A program made the translations under genes and the position numbers. From positions 42,436-106,435 of the forward strand of contig NZ_JNWZ01000009.1 in NCBI RefSeq assembly GCF_000716545.1: a DNA stretch of 64,000 nucleotides. The letters run 5' to 3'. The notes beneath the pieces were generated by a model, which searched no databases, was not told where the DNA came from, and worked only from the letters and a program-made list of their open reading frames with translations. This document shows, piece by piece, positions 47,538 to 55,737 of this stretch. The stretch comes from Kitasatospora phosalacinea (GTDB lineage: Bacteria > Actinomycetota > Actinomycetes > Streptomycetales > Streptomycetaceae). Every line of letters starts with the position of its first letter. Positions within the stretch are counted from its first letter, which is position 1.

Positions 47538-48686
47538 ATGGAGAAGCAGATCACCGCATTCGCGGGCACCACGGCCCCGCGCGTTCCCACGTCGGAGCAG
47601 ATCGTCCGGGCGCCGAAGGTGTTGCTGCACGACCACCTGGACGGTGGGTTGCGGCCGGAGACGATCGTGGAACTGGCCGCCGACTGCGGCTACGAGGGGC
47701 TGCCGACCACGGACCCGAAGGAGCTCGGGACGTGGTTCCGGGAGGCGGCGGACTCCGGGTCGCTGGAGCGGTACCTGGAGACCTTCGCGCACACCTGCGC
47801 GGTGATGCAGACCCGGGCGGCGCTGGTGCGGGTCGCGGCGGACTGCGCCGAGGACCTGGCCGCCGACGGGGTGGTGTACGCCGAGGTGCGGTACGCGCCG
47901 GAGCAGCACCTGGAGGGCGGGCTGAGCCTGGACGAGGTGGTGGAGGCCGTCAACGAGGGCTTCCGGACCGGCGAGGAGAACGCCCGGGCGCGCGGGCACC
48001 GGATCCGGGTCGGGACGCTGCTGACCGCGATGCGGCACGCCGCCCGCTCGCAGGAGATCGCCGAGCTGGCCAACCGCCACCGGGACCGGGGCGTGGTCGG
48101 GTTCGACATCGCGGGCGCCGAGGCGGGCCACCCGCCGACCCGGCACCAGGCGGCGTTCGACTACCTCAAGGGCGAGAACAACCACTTCACCATCCACGCG
48201 GGCGAGGCGTTCGGCCTGCCGTCGATCTGGGAGGCGCTGCAGTGCTGCGGCGCGGACCGGCTCGGCCACGGCGTGCGGATCGTGGACGACATCACGGTCG
48301 GCGAGGACGGCCGGGTGGAGCTGGGCCGGCTGGCCGCGTACGTGCGGGACAAGCGGATCCCGCTGGAGATGTGCCCGACCTCCAACCTGCAGACCGGCGC
48401 GGCGGCCTCGTACGCGGAGCACCCGATCGGGCTGCTGGCCCGGCTGAAGTTCCGGGTCACCGTCAACACCGACAACCGGCTGATGAGCGGCACCTCGATG
48501 AGCCGCGAGTTCGCGCACCTGGTGGACGCCTTCGGGTACACCCTGGCGGACCTGGAGTGGTTCACCGTCAACGCGATGAAGTCGGCGTTCCTGCCGTTCG
48601 ACGAGCGGCTGGCGATGATCAGCGACGTGATCAAGCCCGGGTACGCCGAGCTGAAGGCGGAGTGGCTGTTCGGTTCGCGGGGCTGA
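47538..48686 (+). CDS. add: Adenosine deaminase
   Basis: 382 residues. Zinc enzyme converting adenosine or deoxyadenosine to (deoxy)inosine. Metal and substrate motifs in order: [19 protein letters not shown] (His-x-His), [39 protein letters not shown] (His, catalytic Glu), [11 protein letters not shown] and [15 protein letters not shown] (Asp). Some family members have SLDDP-type motifs where this one has NTDNRLMS. Leaderless start at ATG 47538. Feeds inosine to phosphorolysis in the nucleoside salvage set. Confidence 0.96.
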   Translation: MEKQITAFAGTTAPRVPTSEQIVRAPKVLLHDHLDGGLRPETIVELAADCGYEGLPTTDPKELGTWFREAADSGSLERYLETFAHTCAVMQTRAALVRVAADCAEDLAADGVVYAEVRYAPEQHLEGGLSLDEVVEAVNEGFRTGEENARARGHRIRVGTLLTAMRHAARSQEIAELANRHRDRGVVGFDIAGAEAGHPPTRHQAAFDYLKGENNHFTIHAGEAFGLPSIWEALQCCGADRLGHGVRIVDDITVGEDGRVELGRLAAYVRDKRIPLEMCPTSNLQTGAAASYAEHPIGLLARLKFRVTVNTDNRLMSGTSMSREFAHLVDAFGYTLADLEWFTVNAMKSAFLPFDERLAMISDVIKPGYAELKAEWLFGSRG

Positions 48687-48873
48687 GGGCGGCGGCCGCT
48701 CCGGCGTCCATGGAGATGGTCGGACTTATCACTCTCCGGAGTGGTCGGGCTTTGAACTGTGCATGGTCCGCTCACTACGGTGGGCCGGTCACTGCTGACT
48801 CGGTGTGACGGCGACGTCCCCAACCCCGGGCGTCCGCCGGTGCACCGGCCCGACCAGGACTGAGGACGCACAC

Positions 48874-49344
48874 ATGAAGCAGGCCACTCTCAAGGCCGCC
48901 GGCACCGCCGCGCTCGGCGTCGCCTTCGCCGCTGTCGCCGCGGGCTCCGCCTCCGCCGCGCCGGTCGCCCCCGGCGGCCTCGGACTGCCGACCAGCGCGC
49001 TCACCAACCCCGGCGTGACCGGTGCGGCCACCGGCGCGGTGAACAAGCTCCCCGGCGGGGAGCAGCTCGGCACGGTGACCGGCACCCTCAACCCGGCCGC
49101 CGGCGCCCCGGCCGCCGCCCCCGCCGAGGAGCAGGCCCCGCCGGTCGCCGAGCAGACCGGCCCGGGCGGTGCGGACCGGCAGCAGGCCCCGGCGGCCAAC
49201 CGGGTCGGCGGCCTGGACTCCGTCCCCGGCGGCCAGGGCCTGGCCAAGACCCCGGTCGGCGGCGTGGTCGGCACCCTGACCAGCCTGTCCCCGACCGGTG
49301 GCGGCGCCCCCGGCCTGCCCGGCCTGCCGGGCCTGGGCGGCTGA
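48874..49344 (+). CDS. Secreted low-complexity Gly/Pro/Ala protein
   Basis: 156 residues. Clear signal peptide (AALGVAFAAVAAGSASA-APV) and then a mature region poor in hydrophobic and charged residues, with motifs such as GGLGLPTSALTNPGVTGAAT and repeats of GLPGL at the end. GAGGA lies 8 nt before the ATG. No family recognised; small secreted proteins of this type are common in streptomycetes and may sit in the cell envelope. A strong terminator follows 16 bp after the stop. Confidence 0.85.
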   Translation: MKQATLKAAGTAALGVAFAAVAAGSASAAPVAPGGLGLPTSALTNPGVTGAATGAVNKLPGGEQLGTVTGTLNPAAGAPAAAPAEEQAPPVAEQTGPGGADRQQAPAANRVGGLDSVPGGQGLAKTPVGGVVGTLTSLSPTGGGAPGLPGLPGLGG

Positions 49345-49360
49345 CGCCGCGACAGCACGG

Positions 49361-49401
49361 GCCGGAGGGGCCGCTCCCGTCGTGGGAGCGGCCCCTCCGG
49401 C
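49361..49401. terminator. Strong 18-bp hairpin terminator
   Basis: Perfect stem, 49361-49378 with 49384-49401, loop GTCGT, after the secreted protein gene. Confidence 0.92.
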
Positions 49402-49497
49402 GTGTCCGGGGCGCGGGCCGCGAGCCCGCGGAGCGGCGGCGTTCGGCGTTCGGCGGCGCGGACGTCCGCGGCTCCGGCGCCCGTGGCGGCGGGCCGC

Positions 49498-49680
49498 TCA
49501 CGGCTCCTGGGGGAGCAGCAGCCACAGCGCCAGGTAGATCAGGAACTGCGGGCCGGGCAGCAGGCAGGACACCACGAAGATGGCCCGCACCGTCAACGGG
49601 GTGAGCCCGAAGCGCTGGGCGAGACCGGCGCAGACGCCGGCGATGACGCGGTTGTGACGAGGACGGGCGAGACTGCTCAT
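49498..49680 (-). CDS. PspC domain-containing small membrane protein
   Basis: 60 residues. PspC domain: HNRVIAGVCAGLAQRFGLTP followed by the membrane segment AIFVVSCLLPGPQFLIYLAL and a short WLLLPQEP tail. PspC proteins take part in envelope stress responses in other bacteria; here it stands alone without PspA. ATG 49680 has GGAGGAG directly upstream and gives the whole domain. Confidence 0.93.
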   Translation of the reverse strand: MSSLARPRHNRVIAGVCAGLAQRFGLTPLTVRAIFVVSCLLPGPQFLIYLALWLLLPQEP

Positions 49681-50228
49681 CGTCTCCTCCGGGGAGTGGA
49701 CCCGGTGCGGTCCCTCCGACCGGGTGATGACTCCATCCTCCCGCCGCGACCTGCGGCTTCGCGTCCGCCGTGAAGCCGATCCGGACCCCGGTCCGGTACC
49801 CGGGCGGGAGGAGGCCGGACTCAGGGTCCGCTCCGGGGCCACCCCGAGTTTGTGCCGCGGCCGCCGGGGAGCCGGGTGCGGTGCGGACGGCTCCGGGCGC
49901 CGGAGGATGCCGGAGGGCGCCGGAGGAGGCGGTGGCCGTCCCCGGCTTCCAGTATCGTCTGACCGTTCGTCAACGTGCGGGCGCCCGGCGGGGGAACGCG
50001 CCGGGCGGCGGGCACGGAGCGGACGGACCCGGTGCGCGAGGCGGGGTCGGGGCGTGGGGAGCGCCCGGCCGGGAGCCCGCGGCCGGTTCACCGTGAGTTC
50101 CGTACGGGGGGAACGGGGAATGCGCGCGCATCCCCTCCCGGCCGGGGAAATGCCATGCCCGCGGGGCCCCGGCCGGGAGCTCCCCGCCTCCTGATCGCCA
50201 CAGTGCCGATCGTCGCAGTGAGAGGGAA
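49681..50228. other. 548-bp intergenic region upstream of a lipoprotein gene
   Basis: No gene is supported. The region is divergent between the PspC gene and the lipoprotein gene. TATCGT near 49952 and the following AT-richer stretch (GACCGTTCGTCAAC) look like part of a promoter for the plus strand, which would give a long 5' leader. ATGCGCGCGCAT (50120-50131) is a perfect 12-bp palindrome with further partial pairing on both sides. Confidence 0.5.
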
Positions 50229-51023
50229 ATGATTCCGATGCGTGCCAACCGGCTGCTCGCCGTCACCGTGCTGTCCGTCCTGGGAATGACCGGCGCGGTG
50301 GCCTGCGACCCGGAGGAGGGCGGCGGCGACGACGTCGCGGCCTCCGCCGGGGCCTCCGCGCCCACCGCCGCGAAGTCGCCCGCGGGGGCGCCCAACGGCC
50401 TGGAGAAGCTCACGGTGCCCGAGATCCTGACCAAGTCCCGGGAGGTCGGCAGCAAGCTCACCTCGGTCAAGTTCACCGTCGCCTACGAGAGCGACGGCGC
50501 GAAGCTCAGCGGCACCGCGTCCTCGGCCGCGAGCGGCGACTGCGCGGGCGAGTTCACCCAGGACGGCAAGGGCAAGATCGAGGTCCGGCGCGTCGGCGGG
50601 AAGCTGTTCCTCAAGCCGGACACCGACTTCCTCAACGCGTTCCTGCCCGCGAAGGCGGCGACGCTGAAGGGCAAGTGGCTGACCGACAGCAGCGCCGACG
50701 GCGGCCGCTTCGGCCCGATGTGCGACCTGGGCCTGAGCATGCAGAAGGCGATCGGCGTGAAGCAGGACGGCACCCCGGACGAGCGCGGCACCAAGGGCGG
50801 CACCAAGGAGCTCGACGGCGTCAAGGTGGTGACGGTCGACCTGGGCGAGAGCGGCGGCACCCCGGAGGTGGCCTCGTTCTCGCTGGAGGGCAAGCCGTAC
50901 CTGCTGTCGGTCGACGGCGGCGCGGAGGCGTCCTTGAGCTTCGCCGACTTCGACAAGGCGGTGAAGGTGACCGCGCCGCCGGCCGACCAGACCGTCAGCG
51001 GCGACGGCCTGCTGGACGGCTGA
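50229..51023 (+). CDS. Lipoprotein, possibly LppX/LolA-like
   Basis: 264 residues (261 if the ATG at 50238 is used). Signal with lipobox AVAC (Cys about residue 26), a Pro/Ala-rich linker, and then a domain with alternating strands (LTSVKFTVAYESDGAKLSGT, GKIEVRRVGGKLFLKPDTDF, KVVTVDLGESGGTPEVASFS). The layout resembles LppX/LprG or LolA-like lipid-binding lipoproteins; that assignment is inference. AGAGGGAA upstream suits the second ATG better in spacing. Ends 13 bp from the convergent VanZ-like gene. Confidence 0.85.
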   Translation: MIPMRANRLLAVTVLSVLGMTGAVACDPEEGGGDDVAASAGASAPTAAKSPAGAPNGLEKLTVPEILTKSREVGSKLTSVKFTVAYESDGAKLSGTASSAASGDCAGEFTQDGKGKIEVRRVGGKLFLKPDTDFLNAFLPAKAATLKGKWLTDSSADGGRFGPMCDLGLSMQKAIGVKQDGTPDERGTKGGTKELDGVKVVTVDLGESGGTPEVASFSLEGKPYLLSVDGGAEASLSFADFDKAVKVTAPPADQTVSGDGLLDG

Positions 51024-51036
51024 TCCGCGCGGTCGT

Positions 51037-51702
51037 TCAGCCGCGCGGCGAGGCCGGGGAGCCGAGCACCGACAGCGCGGGGGCCGGGCCGGGACGCGGG
51101 CGCGTCCCGGCCCGGCCCTCCGCGCGTTCCGGGAACGGACCGGTGGCCGGTGCTGAGGGCGCTGAGGGCGCTGAGGGGCCGCCGGCGGCCGGGCGGCGGC
51201 GCTCCAGGGCGCGCAGCGGCGGGACCAGCAGCAGGTGGGTGGCGGCCGCGCCCAGGGTGCCGAGCAGGACGTCGTCCACGTCCAGCACGTGGCCGGGCGC
51301 CCAGCCCTCCAGAATCTCCAGCGCGGTGCCGAGCAGCGCGGCCGCGGCGGTGGTGCGCAGGAAGGACGCCAGCCGGGAGCGGGCCGGGGAGCCGACCGCG
51401 AGCGGCAGCAGCACCCCGATCGGGGCCAGCGGCAGCAGCCCGGAGCCGAGTTGGCGGACGGCCGCGAGGCCGCCGAGGGACAGCGCCTGGTGCACCGAGG
51501 CGAACGGGCTGAGGTTGGGCGGGCTGGTCCAGGCGGCCGGCACCGGGCGCAGGCTCAGCCAGCCGAGCAGCAGCAGGTACAGGGCCAGCAGCCACCGGGA
51601 CGCCGGCCGCAGCCGGTACGGCACCGCCGGCCCGTCCGCCGGGGTCGGGCGGGGGCCGGGCAGGTCGGCGGTCGCGTGGTCGCTCGGTGCGGTGGTGGGC
51701 AC
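51037..51702 (-). CDS. VanZ family membrane protein
   Basis: 221 residues. VanZ-like domain with four membrane helices: WLLALYLLLLGWLSLRPVPA, GSGLLPLAPIGVLLPLAVGS, TTAAAALLGTALEILEGWAP and the conserved acidic DVDDVLLGTLGAA. The C-terminal 50 residues are Pro/Ser/Ala-rich, with SAP repeats from a 9-bp tandem repeat (51152-51178). VanZ proteins give low-level teicoplanin resistance in enterococci; most actinobacterial members have no tested role. GTG start. Confidence 0.88.
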   Translation of the reverse strand: MPTTAPSDHATADLPGPRPTPADGPAVPYRLRPASRWLLALYLLLLGWLSLRPVPAAWTSPPNLSPFASVHQALSLGGLAAVRQLGSGLLPLAPIGVLLPLAVGSPARSRLASFLRTTAAAALLGTALEILEGWAPGHVLDVDDVLLGTLGAAATHLLLVPPLRALERRRPAAGGPSAPSAPSAPATGPFPERAEGRAGTRPRPGPAPALSVLGSPASPRG

Positions 51703-51790
51703 GCTCCGGAAGACGCAGGTTCCGTCCGGGCCGGTTCCCCGGTGTCCCCGTTCGGCGCGGGGCCCCGGCGGGGCCGGCCCGCCCCCCGGG

Positions 51791-52102
51791 TCAGGGGCAG
51801 TGGCTCGGGGACGGGGACGGCGCGGTGAACGGCGACTGCGAGGGCGCCGGGACGGCCGGGGCGGCGGACGCGCCCGGGCGGGCGGTGGCGGAGGGGGGCG
51901 CGCCCGGGGCGGGCGAGGGGGAGGCGGTGTCCGGCGCCCGGGGGGCCAGCACCTCGCTGGGGCAGGCGGTGCGGCTGGCCGGGGCGCCGGCGTCCACCGG
52001 CACCTCGGTGGGGCGGATGCCGCAGCCGGCCAGCAGGGCCGGGGCGATCAGCCCGCCGACCAGCAGGGCGAGGGCGCGCGGGCGGAGTCGGCGGGCGGTC
52101 AC
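51791..52102 (-). CDS. Small lipoprotein in the afsQ operon
   Basis: 103 residues. Basic N-terminus, hydrophobic helix and lipobox LLAGC (Cys about residue 27). The rest is Pro/Ser/Ala-rich with two Cys (TACPSEV, SPSHCP at the C-terminus) that might pair. The ATG overlaps the afsQ2 stop (ATGA), so it is co-translated with the kinase, as the third gene of the afsQ1-afsQ2-lipoprotein operon in S. coelicolor. By analogy with CseA-type lipoproteins it may tune the sensor (inference). Confidence 0.85.
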   Translation of the reverse strand: MTARRLRPRALALLVGGLIAPALLAGCGIRPTEVPVDAGAPASRTACPSEVLAPRAPDTASPSPAPGAPPSATARPGASAAPAVPAPSQSPFTAPSPSPSHCP

Positions 52103-53643
52103 CGGGCCTCCTCCGGTTCGGGGGCGGGCGGTTGGGTGAGCGGCAGGGTCAGGGTGAAGACCGCGCCGACGCCGTCCGGGTTGTTGGCGGCGGTGATGTC
52201 GCCGCCGTGGATCCGGGCGTTGGCCTCGGCGATGGACAGGCCCAGGCCGCTGCCCTCGGAGCGGGCCCGGCCCTTGTCGGCCTTGTAGAAGCGGTCGAAG
52301 ACGTGCGGCAGCACGTCCTCGGGGATGCCGGGGCCGCCGTCGGAGACGGAGACCACCACGGTGTGCGCCTCGTCGTCCTGGCGGACCCGCACCTTCACCG
52401 GGGAGCCGCCGTGCTTGAGCGCGTTGCCGATCAGGTTGGCGAACACCACGTCCAGGCGGCGCGGGTCGACCACGGCCAGGATGCCGCGCGGGGCGTCCAG
52501 TTCGACCGCGTCGTACCAGGCCCGGCCGTCGATGCAGGACATGATCAGGTCGGCCATGTCGACCTCGTCGGCGACCAGCTTGGCGGTGCCCGCGTCGAAC
52601 CTGGTCACCTCCATCAGGTTCTCCACCAGGTCGGACAGGCGGCGGGTCTCGGAGACCACGATCCGTACGGCCGGCTCGATCATCGGGTCGAGCGCGTCGG
52701 CCTCGTCCTCCAGGATGTCGGTGACGGCGGTCATCGCGGTCAGCGGGGTGCGCAGCTCGTGCGACATGTCGGCGACGAACCGGCGGGACTGCGCCTCACG
52801 CGCGCTCAGCTCCGCGACCTGCTCCGAGAGGGATTCCGCGGTGCGGTTGAACGTCCTTGCCAGCTCGGCGAGTTCGTCGTTGCCCTCGACGTCGAGCCGG
52901 GTGTCCAGCTCGCCCTCGCCGAGCCGCCGGGCGGCGTCCCCGAGCCGGCGCACCGGCCGCAGCACGGTCGCCGAGGCGGCCTGGGCGAGCAGCGCCGAGC
53001 CGACCAGGGCGAGCAGCGTGGCGACCGCCAGCGACCAGCCCAGGGTGTTCAGGTCGGCGCGCTCGTTCTGCAGCGACTTGAACACGTACGCGGTCGGCCC
53101 GCCCGGCACCACCCTCGTCCCGCCGACCACGTACGGCCCGGCCAGGTTCACCCGCTGCCAGTACAGGTGGTACTCGTACGGGTTGCCGGGGCCGGTCTCG
53201 CGCGGCTTGTTCACCGCGGTGACCAGCGCCTGGGGTATCTGGCGGGCGGTGAACGCGATCGGGTCGGAGGACGCGGTGCAACCGGGCACCGAGTCGTCGA
53301 CCACCACCACGTCGTACGCCAGTCCGGAGCTGGCCACCTGGGAGGCCAGCACCTTCAGGTCCTGGCAGGTCGGCTGCAGCGGCAGCTGCGAGACGTTGCG
53401 GGTCAGCGAGTCCCGGAAGTCGTTCAGCGCGGAGTTCTGGGCGCGCTTGAGCACCGCGTCGCGGTTCAGCCAGTAGGCGATGCCGGACGCGGAGACGGCG
53501 GTGACCAGCGCGACCGCGGCGAACACCGCGATCAGCCGGACCCGCAGCGAACTGAGCCGGCGCCAGGACGCCGAGCGGACCCGGTGCGGCGCGGTCTGAT
53601 GGTCGGTCAAGAAGGGCTCACCAGTCGAAGGGGAACGGGTCAC
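52099..53643 (-). CDS. afsQ2: Two-component sensor histidine kinase AfsQ2-like
   Basis: 514 residues. Two membrane helices (VRLIAVFAAVALVTAVSASG and SLAVATLLALVGSALLAQAA) flank an extracytoplasmic sensor domain with two Cys (QPTCQDLKVL, VPGCTASSD). HAMP (VLRPVRRLGDAARRLGEG), H-box SRRFVADMSHELRTPLTAM, N-box NLIGNALKHGG and G-boxes DGGPGIPEDV and GSGLGLSIAEANA follow. GTG 53643 overlaps the afsQ1 stop; a TTG about 10 codons later is an alternative. Assigned to AfsQ2 from the linked response regulator, sigma factor and AfsQ1 box. The system responds to nitrogen/glutamate status and affects antibiotic genes in S. coelicolor. Confidence 0.9.
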   Translation of the reverse strand: MTRSPSTGEPFLTDHQTAPHRVRSASWRRLSSLRVRLIAVFAAVALVTAVSASGIAYWLNRDAVLKRAQNSALNDFRDSLTRNVSQLPLQPTCQDLKVLASQVASSGLAYDVVVVDDSVPGCTASSDPIAFTARQIPQALVTAVNKPRETGPGNPYEYHLYWQRVNLAGPYVVGGTRVVPGGPTAYVFKSLQNERADLNTLGWSLAVATLLALVGSALLAQAASATVLRPVRRLGDAARRLGEGELDTRLDVEGNDELAELARTFNRTAESLSEQVAELSAREAQSRRFVADMSHELRTPLTAMTAVTDILEDEADALDPMIEPAVRIVVSETRRLSDLVENLMEVTRFDAGTAKLVADEVDMADLIMSCIDGRAWYDAVELDAPRGILAVVDPRRLDVVFANLIGNALKHGGSPVKVRVRQDDEAHTVVVSVSDGGPGIPEDVLPHVFDRFYKADKGRARSEGSGLGLSIAEANARIHGGDITAANNPDGVGAVFTLTLPLTQPPAPEPEEAR

Positions 53644-54326
53644 ACGGGCGGGTCGAGACGGTAGCCGACGCCGCGGACGGTGCGGATCAGCGTCGGCGCG
53701 GACGGCACGTCCTCGACCTTCGCCCGCAGCCGCTGCACGCAGGCGTCCACCAGCCGGGAGTCGCCCAGGTAGTCGTGCTCCCACACCAGCCGCAGCAGCT
53801 GCTGGCGGGAGAGCGCCTGCCCGGGGCGGCGGCTGAGCTCCAGCAGCAGCCGCAGCTCGGTCGGGGTCAGCTGCAGGTCCTGGCCGTCCTTGGTGACGGT
53901 CATCGCCGAGCGGTCGATCACCAGGCCGCCGTACGCCGCCGAGTCCGAGCTCTCCCGTTCGCCGCGCCGCAGCACCGCCCGGATCCGGGCGTCCAGCACC
54001 CGCGGCTGCACCGGCTTGACCACGTAGTCGTCGGCGCCGGACTCCAGGCCCACCACCACGTCGATGTCGTCGGAGCGCGCGGTCAGCAGGATGATCGGCA
54101 GCTGGTCGGTGCGCCGGATGCGCCGGCACACCTCGAAGCCGTCGATGCCGGGCAGCATCACGTCCAGCACGATCAGGTCCGGGCGCTGCTCCTTGAACAG
54201 GCGCAGGCCGTCCTCGCCGGACGCGGCGGCGGCCACCCGGTGACCCTGGCGGGTGAGGGCGAGTTCGAGGCCGGTGCGAATGGCGTCGTCGTCCTCGATC
54301 AGAAGCAGGAAAGACACGGGGGTCAT
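53640..54326 (-). CDS. afsQ1: OmpR-family response regulator AfsQ1-like
   Basis: 228 residues. Receiver: FLLLIEDDDAIRTGLELALT, phospho-acceptor Asp in LIVLDVMLPGIDGFEVC, LLTARSD and the VKPVQP Lys. C-terminal winged helix: LTPTELRLLLELSRRPGQAL ... VDACVQRLRAKVED ... IRTVRGVGYRL. ATG 54326 has GGGTGGG upstream; GTG 54317 is an alternative. It diverges from the sigma-factor gene, and the region between them carries GTGAC-N6-GTGAC, the AfsQ1 consensus. Confidence 0.92.
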   Translation of the reverse strand: MTPVSFLLLIEDDDAIRTGLELALTRQGHRVAAAASGEDGLRLFKEQRPDLIVLDVMLPGIDGFEVCRRIRRTDQLPIILLTARSDDIDVVVGLESGADDYVVKPVQPRVLDARIRAVLRRGERESSDSAAYGGLVIDRSAMTVTKDGQDLQLTPTELRLLLELSRRPGQALSRQQLLRLVWEHDYLGDSRLVDACVQRLRAKVEDVPSAPTLIRTVRGVGYRLDPPV

Positions 54327-54448
54327 TGTGTCCCACCCGGCCACCGGAAGCACCCACCCGGGTGATCCCCGGGGCGCCGGGAACCGGAGGGTGCTGCTCC
54401 GGCGTCCGCAACCGGAGAGCACCCGAACGTCCCGGGGCGGCCGGTCCT

Positions 54449-54464
54449 GTGACAGCTCTGTGAC
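54449..54464. promoter_or_regulatory. AfsQ1 box GTGAC-N6-GTGAC
   Basis: GTGAC AGCTCT GTGAC exactly fits the published AfsQ1 pattern GTnAC-N6-GTnAC. The repeat is longer than the consensus: CTGTGACAG occurs twice, two bases apart. It lies between afsQ1 and the divergent sigma-factor gene and could control both. Confidence 0.85.
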
Positions 54465-54589
54465 AGTCGGCGGACATCGCCATGACGCGCGGCAGGCAGG
54501 ATTTTCCCTGTCGCCGCGAGGGGCCCCGGAACACCGACCGGAGCCGCAGCGGCGAGGAACCGCTCGTACCGACACCATGGGGGTGCCCG

Positions 54590-55423
54590 ATGACCGCAAC
54601 GCTGACGACCCGAAACGCCGGGCCGCGTTCCGCCGTCCTGGGCACCAACCGGGCTCGGCACGAGGAGGAGAACGCCGGCGCCGTGCTCGTACGGGGGTGC
54701 GTGCACAACGCCGGAACCCGCCGCCCGGTCGTGGGGACCAGGAGCGGGGACACCACCCACGGTCGGCTGGCCGGCAACACCACGGCCGGGCCGGCCGCGG
54801 GCCGGACGCTGCGGCTCGCGCCGCAGACCTTCCGGGGTGAGCAGGCCGGACAGGGAGGCGCGCGGGGGGAGCACCCGGCCGCCGCGACGGACGAGGCGCG
54901 CGACATCGCCGAGTTCACCGCGTACGTGCGCGAGCGCCGCGCCTCCCTGTACGCCACCGCCTACCACCTCACCGGCGACCGCCACGAGGCCGAGGACCTG
55001 CTGCAGAGCGCCCTCTTCTCGACCTACCGCGCCTGGGGCCGGATCACCGACAAGGCCGCCGTCGGCGGGTACCTCCGCCGCACCATGACCAACCTGCACA
55101 TCTCCGCCTGGCGCCGCCGCAAGGTCAACGAGTACCCGACCGAGGAGCTCCCCGAGCACGCCGGCGACACCGACGCGATGGGCGGCACCGAGCTGCGCGC
55201 CGTGCTCTGGCAGGCGCTCGCCAAGCTGCCCGAGAACCAGCGCACCATGCTCGTGCTGCGCTACTACGAGGGCCGCACCGACCCGGAGATCGCCGACATC
55301 CTCGGCATCAGCGTCGGCACCGTGAAGAGCTCCATCTGGCGCGCGCTGCGCCGGATGCGCGAGGACGAGCAGCTCAACCGCTCCGGCGACACCGTGCACG
55401 CCTTCGGCGAGCTGGTCGCCTGA
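54590..55423 (+). CDS. sigQ: ECF sigma factor, SigQ-like, with long N-terminal extension
   Basis: 277 residues. The C-terminal 170 are a SigE-family ECF sigma factor: region 2 (YVRERRASLYATAYHLTGDR ... AEDLLQSALFSTYRAWG) and region 4 (LPENQRTMLVLRYYEGRTDP ... GISVGTVKSSIWRALRRM). The first 105 residues are low complexity (Gly/Ala/Arg/Thr) and unlike an ordinary ECF protein. The ATG at 54590 has GGGGGTG 5 nt upstream, and third-position GC is coding-like, so I keep the extension. Divergent from afsQ1, as sigQ is in S. coelicolor. A 19-bp hairpin terminator follows. Confidence 0.88.
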   Translation: MTATLTTRNAGPRSAVLGTNRARHEEENAGAVLVRGCVHNAGTRRPVVGTRSGDTTHGRLAGNTTAGPAAGRTLRLAPQTFRGEQAGQGGARGEHPAAATDEARDIAEFTAYVRERRASLYATAYHLTGDRHEAEDLLQSALFSTYRAWGRITDKAAVGGYLRRTMTNLHISAWRRRKVNEYPTEELPEHAGDTDAMGGTELRAVLWQALAKLPENQRTMLVLRYYEGRTDPEIADILGISVGTVKSSIWRALRRMREDEQLNRSGDTVHAFGELVA

Positions 55424-55533
55424 CGCGCTACCAGGACTCCCGTCGGGGGACGGGCAGTGGGGGGAAGGGCGCGGGACGCGGCGGCCGACTCGGGGGAGAC
55501 GGCCGCCAGGGGGAAGTCCCGTACCCGGACGGA

Positions 55534-55580
55534 GAGGGCGGGGCCCCGGTGCGGGGGAGAGGCACCGGGGCCCCGCCCTC
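55534..55580. terminator. 19-bp hairpin terminator after the sigma factor
   Basis: Perfect stem, 55534-55552 with 55562-55580, and a 9-nt purine-rich loop. It lies in the 314-bp gap 55424-55737, which has no gene. Confidence 0.9.
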
Positions 55581-55593
55581 GCGCCGTCGCGGC

Positions 55594-55668
55594 CGGCTCG
55601 GCGCGCGTCGGCTCGGCGCGCGTCGGCCCGGTGCGGGTGGGCCCGGTGTGCGTCGGCCCGGTGCGGGT
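55594..55668. repeat. 15-bp imperfect tandem repeat, five units
   Basis: Units such as CGGCTCGGCGCGCGT (two identical), then CGGCCCGGTGCGGGT variants, directly after the sigma-factor terminator and before the uridine kinase 3' end. No coding or structural role is visible. Confidence 0.85.
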
Positions 55669-55737
55669 CGGCGGTGTGCGGCAGGTCCTGGTCGCGGTTC
55701 GGACCGCGCGGCACGAACGCCCCTCGCCCGACGCCCC

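Noticed and set aside
48874..49344. Peptide precursor (RiPP or bacteriocin) gene
   Set aside because: It has a Sec signal peptide and a long Gly/Pro/Ala mature part, and no modification or export genes lie nearby.
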